The position numbers and the translations under genes are program-made. Positions 9,099 to 18,282 of a DNA stretch of 64,000 bases are shown here, in pieces; position 1 is the stretch's first letter, and the number at the start of each line of letters is the position of its first letter. Below the pieces are notes generated by a model. The model was not told the DNA's origin. It searched no databases and worked only from the letters and a program-made list of their open reading frames with translations. The DNA is taken from the NCBI RefSeq assembly GCF_014649115.1, contig NZ_BMSK01000011.1:182233-246232 (forward strand), given 5' to 3'. This stretch comes from Streptomyces eurythermus. GTDB lineage: Bacteria > Actinomycetota > Actinomycetes > Streptomycetales > Streptomycetaceae.

Positions 9099-9108
9099 GC
9101 GCGGCGGG

Positions 9109-11502
9109 TCAGGCGGCGGGGTCCGCCGGCCGTACCGTCTCCTGCTCGAACCGCGCGTGGAACCGGCGGGTGTGGTCCACGTGGCGTTCCGGGCCGGTCA
9201 GGGTCACCGTCGCGATCAGCCGGGCGTCCGTGCTGGACGCCGCCAGACGCAGCTGCAACTCGCCGGGTTCGACCACCCGGCGGCCGTCGCGGCCGGTGAA
9301 GGAGGCCAGGTCGGCGGGCACGGTGACCCGTACCCGGCGGGCCTCGCCCGCGGCGAGCCGTACCCGGGTGTAGCCGATGAGGCGCTGCACCGGCTGGACG
9401 ACGGAGGCCACGGGGTCGTGCAGATACAGCTGGACCACCTCGGTGCCGGCCCGCTCCCCCGTGTTGCGCACGGTGAACGCGAGGGAGAACTCGCCGCCGG
9501 TGTCCGCCTCCGCCCGGCCGACGGCCAGCTCGCCCCAGTCGAAGGACGTGTAGGACAGCCCGTGCCCGAACGCGAAGGCCGCGCTGGGGTCGATGCTGGA
9601 GACGTCGCTGGCCTGGGCGAGCCGTGCGCCGAGGTAGGTGGCGGGCTGGCCGCCGGTGTCGCGGGGCACGCTGACCGGCAGCCGTCCGGACGGGTTGGTC
9701 CGGCCGCTGAGCACGCCGGCGATGGCGCCGGTGCCCTCCACCCCGGGGAAGAAGGACTGCACGATGGCCGCTGCCTCGTCCACGGCCCGGCCCAGGGCGT
9801 AGGGCCGGCCCGCCAGGAGGACCGTCACCACGGGCGTACCGGTGTCGAGCAGCGCGTCGAGCAGCCGCTGCTGGGCGCCGGGCAGGGCCAGGGACTCCGC
9901 GTCGCAGCCCTCGCCGCTGGTGCCCCGGCCGAACAGGCCCGCGCGGTCTCCGAGGGCCACCACGACGACGTCGGCCTGGCGTGCGGTGTCGACGGCCTCG
10001 GCGATGCCGAAGATGTCGCCGTCGTCCACGCCGGTGCCCTGGACGACGGTGAGTTCCGTGTCGGGGAACTCCCGCCGCAGGGCGTCCTCGAGGGTGGGCA
10101 GGTCGATGCCGGCCGGGGTTCCCGGGTGGTGCACGCCGACGTGCTGGGGGAAGGAGTAGCAGCCCAGCACGGCCGTGCCGACGGTGGCGTTGGGGCCGAT
10201 CAGGGCGATGCGGCCGGGCCGGGCGAGGGGCAGGGTGCCGTCGTTGGTCAGCAGGACGACGGCTTCCTCCGCGATGGTCCGGGCCAGTTCCCGGTTCTCC
10301 GCGGTGTCCAGGTCGACGGTGCCGCGCAGGGCGCCGGGGTCGTCCAGGTCGGCTCCGCGCAGCGTGGCCGGGACCGGGTCCCAGCCGGCGTCGAGCAGGC
10401 CGAGCCGGGCCTTCTGGGTGAGCACCCGGCGCAGGGCGCGGTCGATGAGCTCCTCCGGCACCCGGCCCGCGGCGAGGGCCTCGGCGAGGGGCGCGCCGAA
10501 GGTCTTGACGGTGGGCAGCTCCACGTCGACGCCCGCGCGCAGGGCCGCTGCCGCGGCCTCGGCCCAGTCCCCGGCGATCCCGTGCAGGGTCTTGAGGAAG
10601 GCGATGCCGAAGTAGTCGGCGACGACCGTGCCCTTGAAGCCCCAGGTGTCGCGCAGCAGTCCGGTGAGGAGGTCCTCATCGGCCGCCGAGGGGACGCCGT
10701 CGGTGTCGGTGTAGGCGTGCATGACGGAGTCGGCTCCGCCCTCGACGATGGCCATCTCGAACGGCGGCAGCAGGACGTCGGCCCGTTCGCGCGGGCCCAT
10801 GCCGACGGGTGCGAGGTTGCGGCCGGCGCGGGAGGCCGAGTAGCCGGCGAAGTGCTTCAGGGTGGCGACGACACCGGCCGAGCCCAGCCCCTGGACGTAG
10901 GCGGTGCCGATGCTGCCGACCAGGTAGGGGTCCTCGCCGATGGTCTCCTCGACCCGGCCCCAGCGGGCGTCGCGCACCACGTCCAGGACGGGCGCGAGGC
11001 CCTGGTGGACGCCGACGGAGCGCATGTCACGGCCGATGGCGGCGGCCATCCGGCGGATCAGGTCGGGGTCGAAGGTGGCGCCCCAGGACAGCGGGACGGG
11101 GTAGGCGGTGGCGCCCCAGGTGGCGAATCCGGCCAGGCACTCCTCGTGGGCGAGGGCCGGGATGCCGAAGCGGTTGGCGGCGGTGATCCGGCTCTGGGTG
11201 CGCAGCAGGGACAGCGCGCCGAGCGCGGGGTCGACCGGTGCCGTGCCGAACGGGCGGGTCAACTGGCCCAGTCCGGCGGGCAGCAGGGCGTCGAGGTCGA
11301 CGGCCTCCTCCATGTCGTGCTGGTGCGGGGCGACTTCACCTCCCTCGTCGGACGCGCCGACCCATACGCCGTACAGCTGGGCGGTCTTCTCCTCCAGGGT
11401 CATCGCGTCGATCAGCGCGGAGACGCGGGTGCCGATGTCCTGGGTCGGGTCGTTCCAGAGGGGGACTTCGGGGGTGGTCTCTACGGCCACGTTGGCGGTC
11501 AC
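9109..11502 (-). CDS. bxlA: GH3 beta-xylosidase/beta-glucosidase, intracellular (BxlA-like)
   Basis: This 797-residue family 3 hydrolase has no signal peptide. It shows LKHFAGYSASRAGR (substrate-binding KH), the nucleophile Asp in TVVADYFGI, the GH3 C-terminal domain and a fibronectin-III-like tail. The GTG start at 11502 overlaps the permease stop by GTGA, with GGAGG just ahead, so translation is coupled to the transporter. In Streptomyces bxlEFGA clusters the last gene is the cytoplasmic beta-xylosidase that cleaves imported xylobiose, and this gene has that position. A beta-glucosidase activity cannot be ruled out from sequence. Confidence 0.85.
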   Translation of the reverse strand: MTANVAVETTPEVPLWNDPTQDIGTRVSALIDAMTLEEKTAQLYGVWVGASDEGGEVAPHQHDMEEAVDLDALLPAGLGQLTRPFGTAPVDPALGALSLLRTQSRITAANRFGIPALAHEECLAGFATWGATAYPVPLSWGATFDPDLIRRMAAAIGRDMRSVGVHQGLAPVLDVVRDARWGRVEETIGEDPYLVGSIGTAYVQGLGSAGVVATLKHFAGYSASRAGRNLAPVGMGPRERADVLLPPFEMAIVEGGADSVMHAYTDTDGVPSAADEDLLTGLLRDTWGFKGTVVADYFGIAFLKTLHGIAGDWAEAAAAALRAGVDVELPTVKTFGAPLAEALAAGRVPEELIDRALRRVLTQKARLGLLDAGWDPVPATLRGADLDDPGALRGTVDLDTAENRELARTIAEEAVVLLTNDGTLPLARPGRIALIGPNATVGTAVLGCYSFPQHVGVHHPGTPAGIDLPTLEDALRREFPDTELTVVQGTGVDDGDIFGIAEAVDTARQADVVVVALGDRAGLFGRGTSGEGCDAESLALPGAQQRLLDALLDTGTPVVTVLLAGRPYALGRAVDEAAAIVQSFFPGVEGTGAIAGVLSGRTNPSGRLPVSVPRDTGGQPATYLGARLAQASDVSSIDPSAAFAFGHGLSYTSFDWGELAVGRAEADTGGEFSLAFTVRNTGERAGTEVVQLYLHDPVASVVQPVQRLIGYTRVRLAAGEARRVRVTVPADLASFTGRDGRRVVEPGELQLRLAASSTDARLIATVTLTGPERHVDHTRRFHARFEQETVRPADPAA

Positions 11503-12317
11503 TTTCCTCCCATGCCCATCAGGCCCTGGACCAGGGCGCGGCGGGCGAACAGGTAGACGAGCAGGACGGGCACCATGGACAGCGTCACGGCTCCCAGCAG
11601 ACCGGGGATGTCGATCCCGTGGGCGGTCTGGAAGTTGTACAGACCCAGGGTGATCAGCTTGGTGTCCTCGGACTGGGTCAGGACCAGCGGGAACAGGAAG
11701 CCGTTCCATGCCTGGAGCGCGGAGAACACCACGATCGTGGACAGTCCGCCGCGCGAGAGCGGCACGACGAGCTGGAAGAACATCCGCCTCGGGCTCGCCC
11801 CGTCCATCGTCATGGCCTCGAACAGCTCCGGGGAGATGTCCCGCATGGCCCCGCTGAGGATCAGCGCCGACATCGGCAGGCAGAACGCCGCGGTGGGCAG
11901 GATGACGCCCAGCAGGTTGTCGTACAGCCCGGCCTCGCTGATCAGGTAGAACATCGGCACGATCACGGCCTGGGCCGGAATGGCGAGGCCCAGCAGGAAC
12001 AGCCGGAAGATCTGCGAGGTGACCCGGGAGCGGCTGCGGACGATCGCGTAGGCCAGCGGCGGTACGAGCAGCAGCACCACACCGACGACGCAGACGGTGA
12101 CGATGATGGTGTTGAGGAAGTACCGGCCGAAGCCGGCGTCGAACGCCCCGGTGTAGTTGTCCAGGGTGAACTCGCTGGGGAAGGACACGGGGCCCTTCTT
12201 GGCGTAGTCCTGCCGGGTGCGCAGGGTCGCGGCGAGCATCACGTACAGCGGCAGGCCGACCACGACGAGCCAGACGATCGAGCCGGCTCCGGCGAGGTAG
12301 TTGGGGCGGCGCCTCAT
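11499..12317 (-). CDS. bxlG: Sugar ABC transporter permease, MalG type (BxlG-like)
   Basis: This 272-residue inner-membrane subunit has about six helices and the cytoplasmic EAA loop (EAMTMDGASPRRMFFQLVVP) that docks on the ATPase. The ATG at 12317 overlaps the preceding permease stop by ATGA. An in-frame extension upstream would read into bxlF and is rejected. It forms the membrane channel with the bxlF product. No ATPase gene is in the cluster, so a shared MsiK-type ATPase encoded elsewhere is expected, as is usual in Streptomyces. Confidence 0.88.
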   Translation of the reverse strand: MRRRPNYLAGAGSIVWLVVVGLPLYVMLAATLRTRQDYAKKGPVSFPSEFTLDNYTGAFDAGFGRYFLNTIIVTVCVVGVVLLLVPPLAYAIVRSRSRVTSQIFRLFLLGLAIPAQAVIVPMFYLISEAGLYDNLLGVILPTAAFCLPMSALILSGAMRDISPELFEAMTMDGASPRRMFFQLVVPLSRGGLSTIVVFSALQAWNGFLFPLVLTQSEDTKLITLGLYNFQTAHGIDIPGLLGAVTLSMVPVLLVYLFARRALVQGLMGMGGK

Positions 12318-13270
12318 GACACCCCCTCCATGTCGCTGCGCATCTTGTCGTAGCCGGAGACGCGGACCACGATCAACGAGACGATGGTGGCGGCGACGAC
12401 CAGGCACAGGGCGATGGCCGCGCCGGCTCCGAAGTCGAAGCTCTTGAAGGCCTTTTGGTACATGTAGTAGGCGCTGATGGTGGTGTCGGTGCCCGGTCCG
12501 CCCTGGGTGAGGATCAGCACGGTCTCGAAGGTGGTGAGGCCGCCGACGATCATCAGGATCATCGAGGTGACGATCGAGTTGCGCAGCTGCGGCAGGGTGA
12601 TGTGGAAGAACTGGCGGAAGCGGCCGGCGCCGTCGATCTCCGCCGCCTGGTACAGCACCGGCGGGATGGCCCGGGCGGCGCCCTGGTAGATGAGGGTGTG
12701 GAACGGGGTGTACTGCCAGGTGCTGACGAAGGCGAGGACACCGATGGCGGTGGACTGCTCGCCGAACAGGTTGCCGTCGCCGAACAGCCAGGTCATCCGC
12801 GCGGGGATGCCGAAGTTCGGGTCGAGCAGCGCCCGCCAGAGCACCGACACGGCGGTGGCGGACAGCAGCAGCGGGATGAAGTAGACCGCCGACAGGACGG
12901 CCCGGTTGCGCTGGTGTCCGGCGGCCCAGACGCCGAGCACGATGCTCAGCGGGGTCTGGAGGACCACGCCGAGGGCGGTGAGCAGCAGGGTCAGCCAGAT
13001 GCTGCGGATCATGACCGGGTCGTCGAGGATCCGCTTCCAGTTGTCGGTGCCGACGAACTCGGGTGATCCCAGGCCATTCCAGCTCATGAAGGACAGCACC
13101 GCGACCATGATCAGTGGTGCGATGGCGAAGAGGGTGAAGAACAGGGTGGCCGGCAGCGCCCAGAGGAAACCGGGGCGGGTGCCGCGGGCGGCGTAGGAGT
13201 CGTCCGGCCGCCGCCGGGCCTTACGGGTGGCCTCGGCGGTGGGCGGGGCGCTCGTGAGCTGTGTGGTCAT
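12314..13270 (-). CDS. bxlF: Sugar ABC transporter permease, MalF type (BxlF-like)
   Basis: This 318-residue permease has a charged cytoplasmic N-terminus, six hydrophobic helices and the EAA-like loop AAEIDGAGRFRQFFHITLPQ. It starts 7 bp after the binding-protein gene and overlaps the next permease, so all four genes form one operon. It partners bxlG to import sugar delivered by the lipoprotein. Confidence 0.88.
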   Translation of the reverse strand: MTTQLTSAPPTAEATRKARRRPDDSYAARGTRPGFLWALPATLFFTLFAIAPLIMVAVLSFMSWNGLGSPEFVGTDNWKRILDDPVMIRSIWLTLLLTALGVVLQTPLSIVLGVWAAGHQRNRAVLSAVYFIPLLLSATAVSVLWRALLDPNFGIPARMTWLFGDGNLFGEQSTAIGVLAFVSTWQYTPFHTLIYQGAARAIPPVLYQAAEIDGAGRFRQFFHITLPQLRNSIVTSMILMIVGGLTTFETVLILTQGGPGTDTTISAYYMYQKAFKSFDFGAGAAIALCLVVAATIVSLIVVRVSGYDKMRSDMEGVS

Positions 13271-13277
13271 GAGCGGT

Positions 13278-14576
13278 TCATTCGGTCGGAAGGGCCTGCA
13301 TGGCCTTGATGAAGCCGTCCTCGTCGAGCTGTCCGTTGAGGAACTGCTGAACGGCCTGGTGCATGGAGGTGGCGGCGGTCTGCGGGTAGGCCTGGTCCCA
13401 GGACAGCTGGAAGGTCTTGGCCTTGGCCACCAGGTCGTACTGGAAGCGGGAGTACTCGGGGCTCGCCGACTTGTCCAGGAACTGCGGGGTGGTCGTGGTG
13501 GTGGGCAGGTTGCCGATGGACAGCTGGGCCTTGACGAACTCGTCGGAGTACATCAGCTTCAGGAACTCGGCGACGGCCTCGGGGTGCTTGGTCTTCTTCA
13601 TCACCGAGTAGAAGTTGTTGGTGTTGCCGACGACGTCGGAGGGGTCGCCCTTGCCGCCGGGGACGGTCGGGAACGGGCCGTAGCCCAGGCCCTTGGCGGC
13701 GAAGTCCTTGGCGTCCGTCTGCTGCTGCGAGTAGTACCAGGAGCCCATCAGCTCGAAGCCGGCCTTGCCCTGGGCCACCAGGGCGGGCGAGGAGCCGTTG
13801 GTGTACTTCACCGAGTCGTAGTTCTTGCCGAACGCGCCCGCGTCGACCAGTTCCTTGAGCATGCCGAGCGCCTTCTTGCTGTCCGCGCTCGCCCAGGCGT
13901 CCTTGTCACCCTTGAGGGCCTTCTCGAACAGCCCCGGGCCGGCGACCCGGTCGTAGACGTACTCGAACCACATCAGCGTCGGCCACTGGTCGCCACCGCC
14001 GAGGGCGATGGGGGTGACGCCCGAGGACTTCAGCTTCCTCACGGCGTCGAGCAGTTCGTCCCAGGTCTGGGGCTGCTTCACCCCCGCCTTGTCGAGCACG
14101 TTCTTGTTGCTGAACAGCAGCACCGGCTGGGTGCCGCGCATGGGGATGCCGTACGGCTTCCCGTCCACGACGGAGCTGTTGTAGACGGTGGGCAGGAACT
14201 TGTTGTCGAGGTTGGGGTCCTTCTTGATGAAGTCGTCCAGCGGCATCAGCAGCCCCGCCTTGACGAAGGGCTTGATGCTGCCGCCACCCCAGTGGAAGAA
14301 GATGTCCGGCGCCTGGGGGGTGCTGATGATGGTCTGCAGCTTCTGCTGGTAGTCGGCACCGGGAATGGTGTCGAGGACCGCCTTGACCTTCGAGGTCTTG
14401 TTGAAGGTGTCGACGATCTGCTTCTCGATCTTGTTGCCGGAGTCGCCGTAGACAAGCACATGGATCTTGCCGTCGTTGGAGGAACCGCCGCCGCTGCCGC
14501 TGCCGCACGCGGCGAGGGTCGCCGCCAGGGCGAGGGTCGCGCCGCCTGCGACCACTCTGGACATCCGTGTACGCAT
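13278..14576 (-). CDS. bxlE: Xylo-oligosaccharide-binding lipoprotein (BxlE-like)
   Basis: This 432-residue extracellular solute-binding protein (family 1) has a lipoprotein signal with lipobox LAAC near residue 24, followed by a Ser/Gly linker. The domain body (DIFFHWGGG, YGIPMRGTQPVLLFSN, GSWYYSQQ) is typical of oligosaccharide binders. As first gene of the operon it has a CCGAAAGTTTCGG palindrome 15 bp ahead of the start and a LacI regulator gene divergent to it. The bxl assignment rests on this gene order plus the GH3 enzyme and neighbouring xylanases. The ligand is therefore inferred. Confidence 0.85.
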   Translation of the reverse strand: MRTRMSRVVAGGATLALAATLAACGSGSGGGSSNDGKIHVLVYGDSGNKIEKQIVDTFNKTSKVKAVLDTIPGADYQQKLQTIISTPQAPDIFFHWGGGSIKPFVKAGLLMPLDDFIKKDPNLDNKFLPTVYNSSVVDGKPYGIPMRGTQPVLLFSNKNVLDKAGVKQPQTWDELLDAVRKLKSSGVTPIALGGGDQWPTLMWFEYVYDRVAGPGLFEKALKGDKDAWASADSKKALGMLKELVDAGAFGKNYDSVKYTNGSSPALVAQGKAGFELMGSWYYSQQQTDAKDFAAKGLGYGPFPTVPGGKGDPSDVVGNTNNFYSVMKKTKHPEAVAEFLKLMYSDEFVKAQLSIGNLPTTTTTPQFLDKSASPEYSRFQYDLVAKAKTFQLSWDQAYPQTAATSMHQAVQQFLNGQLDEDGFIKAMQALPTE

Positions 14577-14590
14577 GGGTCATCCGCCTT

Positions 14591-14603
14591 CCGAAAGTTT
14601 CGG
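14591..14603. promoter_or_regulatory. Xylan-regulon palindrome CCGAAAGTTTCGG at bxlE/bxlR
   Basis: This perfect 13-bp palindrome lies between the divergent bxlE and bxlR genes, with a half-site (CCGAAAGTC) 8 bases beyond it. The same core occurs at the xylanase promoters in this window. It is the probable BxlR operator. Confidence 0.75.
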
Positions 14604-14718
14604 TATAAGAGCCGAAAGTCCTGCGGCTGGACAGTAGGAGGCGAGAGAAGAAATGGTCAACGGTCGTGCACGTACGCGGCCAAACCGTTACCCGGCGTCC
14701 GTGCCCTATGCTGCGACC

Positions 14719-15741
14719 ATGCGCGAAGAAGCCCAGGTCGGTCGGAGAGTCACCCTGGCAGCCGTGGCCAGAGAGGCCGGCGTCTCGCTTCCGACAGTTT
14801 CGAAAGTGCTCAACGGTCGTTCGGATGTGTCCCCGGCGACCCGGGCCAAGGTGGAGCGCCTGCTGGAGGCGCACGGCTACCGCCGGCGGACGGCGGGGGC
14901 GTCGCAGGCGCCGCTCATCGAGATCGTCTTCCACGAGCTGGAGAGCGTGTGGGCGATGGAGCTCATCCGCGGGGTGGAGAACGTCGCCAAGCAGAACGAC
15001 GCGACGGTGGCGCTCACCGAGAGCGGGACCCGGCAGGCGCCCGGCCCGGAGTGGATCGGGGGTGTCCTGCGCCGCCGCCCGCTGGGCGTGCTGCTGGTCT
15101 TCTCGACGGTGCCGGAGGACGTGAAGCGCCAACTGCGGTCACGGGCCATCCCGTTCGTCATCGTGGACCCGGCGGGCGACCCGGACCCCGACGTGCCGTC
15201 CGTCGGCTCGGCCAACTGGGCCGGGGGCATGGCCGCGACGCGTCACCTGACCGACCAGGGTCATGAGCGGGTCGCCATCATCACCGGTCCCGAGGACCTG
15301 ATGTGCTCGCTGGCCCGGCTGGACGGATACCGCTCGGCGATGGCGATGGCGGGGCACGAACCGGATCCGGCGCTGGTGCGGTTCGGCGACTTCCACGTCC
15401 AGGGCGGTTTCGAACACGCCATGGACCTGCTGCGGCGCCCCGACCGGCCGACGGCGATCTTCGCCGGCAGCGACCTCCAGGCCCTCGGCGTGCTGGAGGC
15501 GGCCCGGGTCCTGGGGCTGAGCGTCCCCGGGCAGCTGTCGGTGGTGGGCTACGACGATGTGCCCCCGGCCCGCTGGTCGAGCCCGCCCCTGACCACGGTC
15601 CAGCAGCCGCTCCAGCGCATGGCCGAGGAAGCGGCGCGCATGCTGCTGCGGCCCAAGGACGCCAGAAAGTCGGCCCTGCGCATCGAACTGGCCACCCACC
15701 TGGTGATACGCCAGAGCACGGCTCCGCCCGGGGGGAGGTGA
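14719..15741 (+). CDS. bxlR: LacI-family regulator of xylan genes (BxlR-like)
   Basis: This 340-residue repressor has an N-terminal helix-turn-helix and hinge (VTLAAVAREAGVSLPTVSKV, then SDVSPATRAKVERLL). A periplasmic-binding-like effector domain follows, with FAGSDLQALGVLEAAR near the dimer interface. The ATG at 14719 starts 11 residues before the HTH; in-frame starts further upstream exist but would cross promoter DNA. It lies divergent from bxlEFGA with the palindrome between. In known clusters BxlR releases DNA upon binding xylobiose. Here the shared boxes suggest that it also controls the three xylanase genes. Confidence 0.87.
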   Translation: MREEAQVGRRVTLAAVAREAGVSLPTVSKVLNGRSDVSPATRAKVERLLEAHGYRRRTAGASQAPLIEIVFHELESVWAMELIRGVENVAKQNDATVALTESGTRQAPGPEWIGGVLRRRPLGVLLVFSTVPEDVKRQLRSRAIPFVIVDPAGDPDPDVPSVGSANWAGGMAATRHLTDQGHERVAIITGPEDLMCSLARLDGYRSAMAMAGHEPDPALVRFGDFHVQGGFEHAMDLLRRPDRPTAIFAGSDLQALGVLEAARVLGLSVPGQLSVVGYDDVPPARWSSPPLTTVQQPLQRMAEEAARMLLRPKDARKSALRIELATHLVIRQSTAPPGGR

Positions 15742-15810
15742 GGGGTGGCGGTGCGGCGGCCGGGGGCCTGAGCCGGGCGAGGCGGCGCGCGACCCGCCGC
15801 CTCCGGTGGC

Positions 15811-15870
15811 GCGCACGACGGCCCGGGTGCGCGCACGACGGCCCGGGTGCGCGCACGACGGCCCGGGTGC
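15811..15870. repeat. Three perfect tandem copies of a 20-bp unit
   Basis: The unit GCGCACGACGGCCCGGGTGC is repeated three times without a mismatch. It sits in the gap between the convergent bxlR and GH10 genes, just before a strong hairpin. No coding role is visible. Slippage-derived expansion is the simplest view. Confidence 0.85.
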
Positions 15871-15909
15871 GATCTGTACCGGTCATTCCATAACCGGTGG
15901 TCACGAGTG

Positions 15910-15943
15910 CCCACCGGGGCCGGTGGTCGCCGGCCCCGGTGGG
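15910..15943. terminator. Bidirectional terminator between bxlR and GH10 xylanase
   Basis: A perfect 14-bp stem (15910-15923 with 15930-15943) around a 6-base loop separates two convergent genes. Confidence 0.75.
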
Positions 15944-15973
15944 TTCGGTCCCGTCAGCGGGCGGTGCGCTCCC

Positions 15974-17059
15974 TCACTCCGCGGCCCGCGGCCGTGCGCG
16001 GCCCGTCAGTTCGGCCTGGAGGGTGCGGTACGCGGGCTTGGCGCGGTAGTTCTCGTCGAACAGGTTGGCCGCGCCCTCGCCGGGGAACGTGTCGGGCACC
16101 CAGGAGTACTTGTCGGTGAAGCCCCAGACGGTGAACGAGATGCAGTGCCGGGCGCGCAGACAGGCGTCGAGCAGGCGCCGGTAGCCCTCGGCCTGGGTGG
16201 CCAGCTTGGTGTCGTCGGCCGGCATCTCCATGCGGACGTCCGCCTCCGTCACGGCGGTCGCCAGGCCGAGCTTGTCGAAGCGGGCGAAGTTGGCCGCCAT
16301 GTCGGTGGGCAGGCCGTACTGGATGCCGAGGTGCCCCTGGAAGCCGACGCCGTCGATGGGCACGCCCTCGGCCCGCAGACGGCTCACCAGGTCGTACACG
16401 GCGTCGCTCTTCGGGCCCGTCCACTCGGTGTTGTAGTCGTTGTAGAACAGCAGGGCGTGCGGGTCGGCCTCGTGGGCCCAGCGGAAGGCGTCGGCGATGT
16501 AGCCGGGCCCGAGCTTGCGCAGCCAGATGCTGTCGCGCAGGGTGCCGTCCTCGTTGAACGCCTCGTTCACCACGTCCCATTGCCAGGCCCGGCCCTTGAA
16601 GTGCCGGACGGTGTCGGTGATGTGGCGGTGCAGGATCTCCCGCAGCTGGTCGGCGGTGAAGTCGCCGGAGGTCAGCCAGGACGGCAACTGGCTGTGCCAG
16701 ACCAGGACGTGGCCGCGCACCTTCTGACCGTGCCGCTGCGCGAAGTCGACGAGCCGGTCGGCGGCGGCGTAGTCGTACTCACCCTGGCGGGGTTCGATCG
16801 CCTCCCACTTCATCACGTTCTCCGCGGTGACGGTGGAGAACTCGGAGCCCGCGAGCCGGCGGTAGGCGGCGTCGTCGGCGAGCGCGGACATGTCGACGGC
16901 GGTGCCGATCCGCAGATGGTCGTCGGCGGCGAGCTGCCGCAGCGGACGGTCCGCCGCGGCGGGGCCGCCCGCCGCGCCCGCGGGGCTCGCGGTGGTGAGC
17001 GGAAGCAGGGCGAGGCAACAGGCCGCGGCGGCGGCCGCGGTGATGCGGGGCAGGTTCAC
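15974..17059 (-). CDS. Secreted GH10 endo-1,4-beta-xylanase, single domain
   Basis: This 361-residue enzyme has a Sec signal peptide (to about residue 30) and one GH10 barrel with no carbohydrate-binding module. The acid/base Glu is in WDVVNEAFNE (about residue 166). The nucleophile is in AVTEADVRM (about 272), where most relatives have ITELDV. GTG at 17059 is preferred over the in-frame GTG at 17065, because the AGGAG ribosome site overlaps the latter. A TCGAAAGTTTCGA palindrome lies 19 bp upstream. It probably cuts short or substituted xylan outside the cell, supplying BxlE. Confidence 0.9.
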   Translation of the reverse strand: MNLPRITAAAAAACCLALLPLTTASPAGAAGGPAAADRPLRQLAADDHLRIGTAVDMSALADDAAYRRLAGSEFSTVTAENVMKWEAIEPRQGEYDYAAADRLVDFAQRHGQKVRGHVLVWHSQLPSWLTSGDFTADQLREILHRHITDTVRHFKGRAWQWDVVNEAFNEDGTLRDSIWLRKLGPGYIADAFRWAHEADPHALLFYNDYNTEWTGPKSDAVYDLVSRLRAEGVPIDGVGFQGHLGIQYGLPTDMAANFARFDKLGLATAVTEADVRMEMPADDTKLATQAEGYRRLLDACLRARHCISFTVWGFTDKYSWVPDTFPGEGAANLFDENYRAKPAYRTLQAELTGRARPRAAE

Positions 17060-17077
17060 GAACACTCCTGAGAACAG

Positions 17078-17090
17078 TCGAAAGTTTCGA
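17078..17090. promoter_or_regulatory. Xylan-regulon palindrome TCGAAAGTTTCGA before GH10 gene
   Basis: This perfect 13-bp palindrome lies 19 bp ahead of the GH10 start. It has the same CGAAA-G-TTTCG core as the bxlE box. Confidence 0.75.
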
Positions 17091-17184
17091 ATCAGGTGTC
17101 GAGCGTTGCGTCACGCTAAACACCCGCTTCTACCCCGTCAACCGTCCGGACAGCCAAAGCCGACCCCCGCCACACCAGCACAGA

Positions 17185-17244
17185 TGAAACTTTCGACGCT
17201 ATCCCCCCTCTCCGCCCGCCTTGTTTCGATGAAGTTTCGGAAAC
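17185..17244. promoter_or_regulatory. Two further xylan boxes ahead of xlnC
   Basis: TGAAACTTTCGA (17185-17196) and GAAGTTTCGGAAAC (17231-17244) are imperfect versions of the CGAAA-S-TTTCG box. With 17078-17090 they put three boxes in the 380-bp gap between the divergent GH10 and GH11 genes. Conserved GAAA-N-TTTC inverted repeats are known from Streptomyces xylanase promoters. Nothing else recognisable was seen in this gap. Confidence 0.6.
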
Positions 17245-17439
17245 AGACGGATTGACCGCCGTTTCGGCCCGGCCGCATACTCTCCAGCAATCGAGCCCGC
17301 CCCCCGGCAGGAACGGCCCCGTCCTGGCGTATGGCGCGTACATGCCATTCCCCGCCGGCCCTACCACCCCTGCGCCCGGCACCCGCACGGCCGTGCCCGC
17401 CCCGGGCTTGGTGCTCATCCACCCCCACCAGGAGGAAGC

Positions 17440-18135
17440 ATGGACATGGACAAGGCCCTCTCCCGCCCGATGAGCCGCAGGGGTTTCATCGGCCGCGCCG
17501 GCGCCCTCGCGGCGGCCACCACCGCCTCCGGGCTGCTGCTGCCCGGCACCGCCGACGCCGCCACCGTCATCACCACCAACCAGACCGGCACCAACAACGG
17601 CTTCTACTACTCGTTCTGGACCGACGGCGGCGGCGCGGTCTCGATGACCCTCAACTCCGGCGGCAACTACAGCACTTCGTGGACGAACTGCGGCAACTTC
17701 GTCGCGGGCAAGGGCTGGAGCACCGGCGGACGCAGGACCGTGAACTACTCGGGCAGCTTCAGCCCGTCCGGCAACGGCTACCTGGCCCTGTACGGATGGA
17801 CGTCGAACCCGCTGGTGGAGTACTACATCGTCGACAACTGGGGCACCTACCGGCCCACCGGCACGTACAAGGGCACGGTCACCAGCGACGGCGGGACGTA
17901 CGACATCTACCAGACGACGCGGTACAACGCCCCCTCCGTGGAAGGCACCAAGACCTTCAACCAGTACTGGAGCGTCCGGCAGTCCAAGCGGACCGGCGGC
18001 ACCATCACCACCGGCAACCACTTCGACGCCTGGTCCCGCGTCGGCATGCCCATGGGCAGCTTCAAGTACTACATGATCCTCGCCACCGAGGGCTACCAGA
18101 GCAGCGGCTACTCCAACATCACGGTGAGCGGCTGA
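17440..18135 (+). CDS. xlnC: Tat-secreted GH11 endo-xylanase (XlnC-like)
   Basis: This 231-residue enzyme has a twin-arginine signal (MSRRGFIGRAG, cleavage near residue 40) and a single GH11 beta-jelly-roll. The nucleophile Glu is in PLVEYYIVDNWG (residue 127) and the acid/base in ATEGYQSSG (residue 217). No binding module is present. A folded-export (Tat) GH11 xylanase without CBM matches XlnC of Streptomyces lividans. The ATG at 17440 follows GGAGGA by 3 bases. An acetylxylan esterase follows by 147 bp on the same strand, so the two activities may be co-expressed. Confidence 0.92.
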   Translation: MDMDKALSRPMSRRGFIGRAGALAAATTASGLLLPGTADAATVITTNQTGTNNGFYYSFWTDGGGAVSMTLNSGGNYSTSWTNCGNFVAGKGWSTGGRRTVNYSGSFSPSGNGYLALYGWTSNPLVEYYIVDNWGTYRPTGTYKGTVTSDGGTYDIYQTTRYNAPSVEGTKTFNQYWSVRQSKRTGGTITTGNHFDAWSRVGMPMGSFKYYMILATEGYQSSGYSNITVSG

Positions 18136-18282
18136 GCGGCCCGACGGCCGACCGGCCGGCCGCCTGACCGGCTCACCGGTTGACCGATCGAGCGGCCGGC
18201 CGGCCTCCCTTCCCCTCCCCCCTCCCCTCCGTCCGCTCATCCCCGCCCGCGGTCCCGCACGACCCGAGGAGGACCCACCCGC

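Noticed and set aside
9028..11556. A long open plus-strand frame (over 840 codons)
   Set aside because: It is antisense to bxlA and bxlG, which have clear motifs, ribosome sites and coupling. The frame has no recognisable domain.
14796..14807. AGTTTCGAAAGT palindrome inside bxlR as another xylan box
   Set aside because: Its half-sites are in the reverse order (TTTC-GAAA rather than GAAA-TTTC), and it falls on the conserved codons for TVSKV of the LacI helix-turn-helix.
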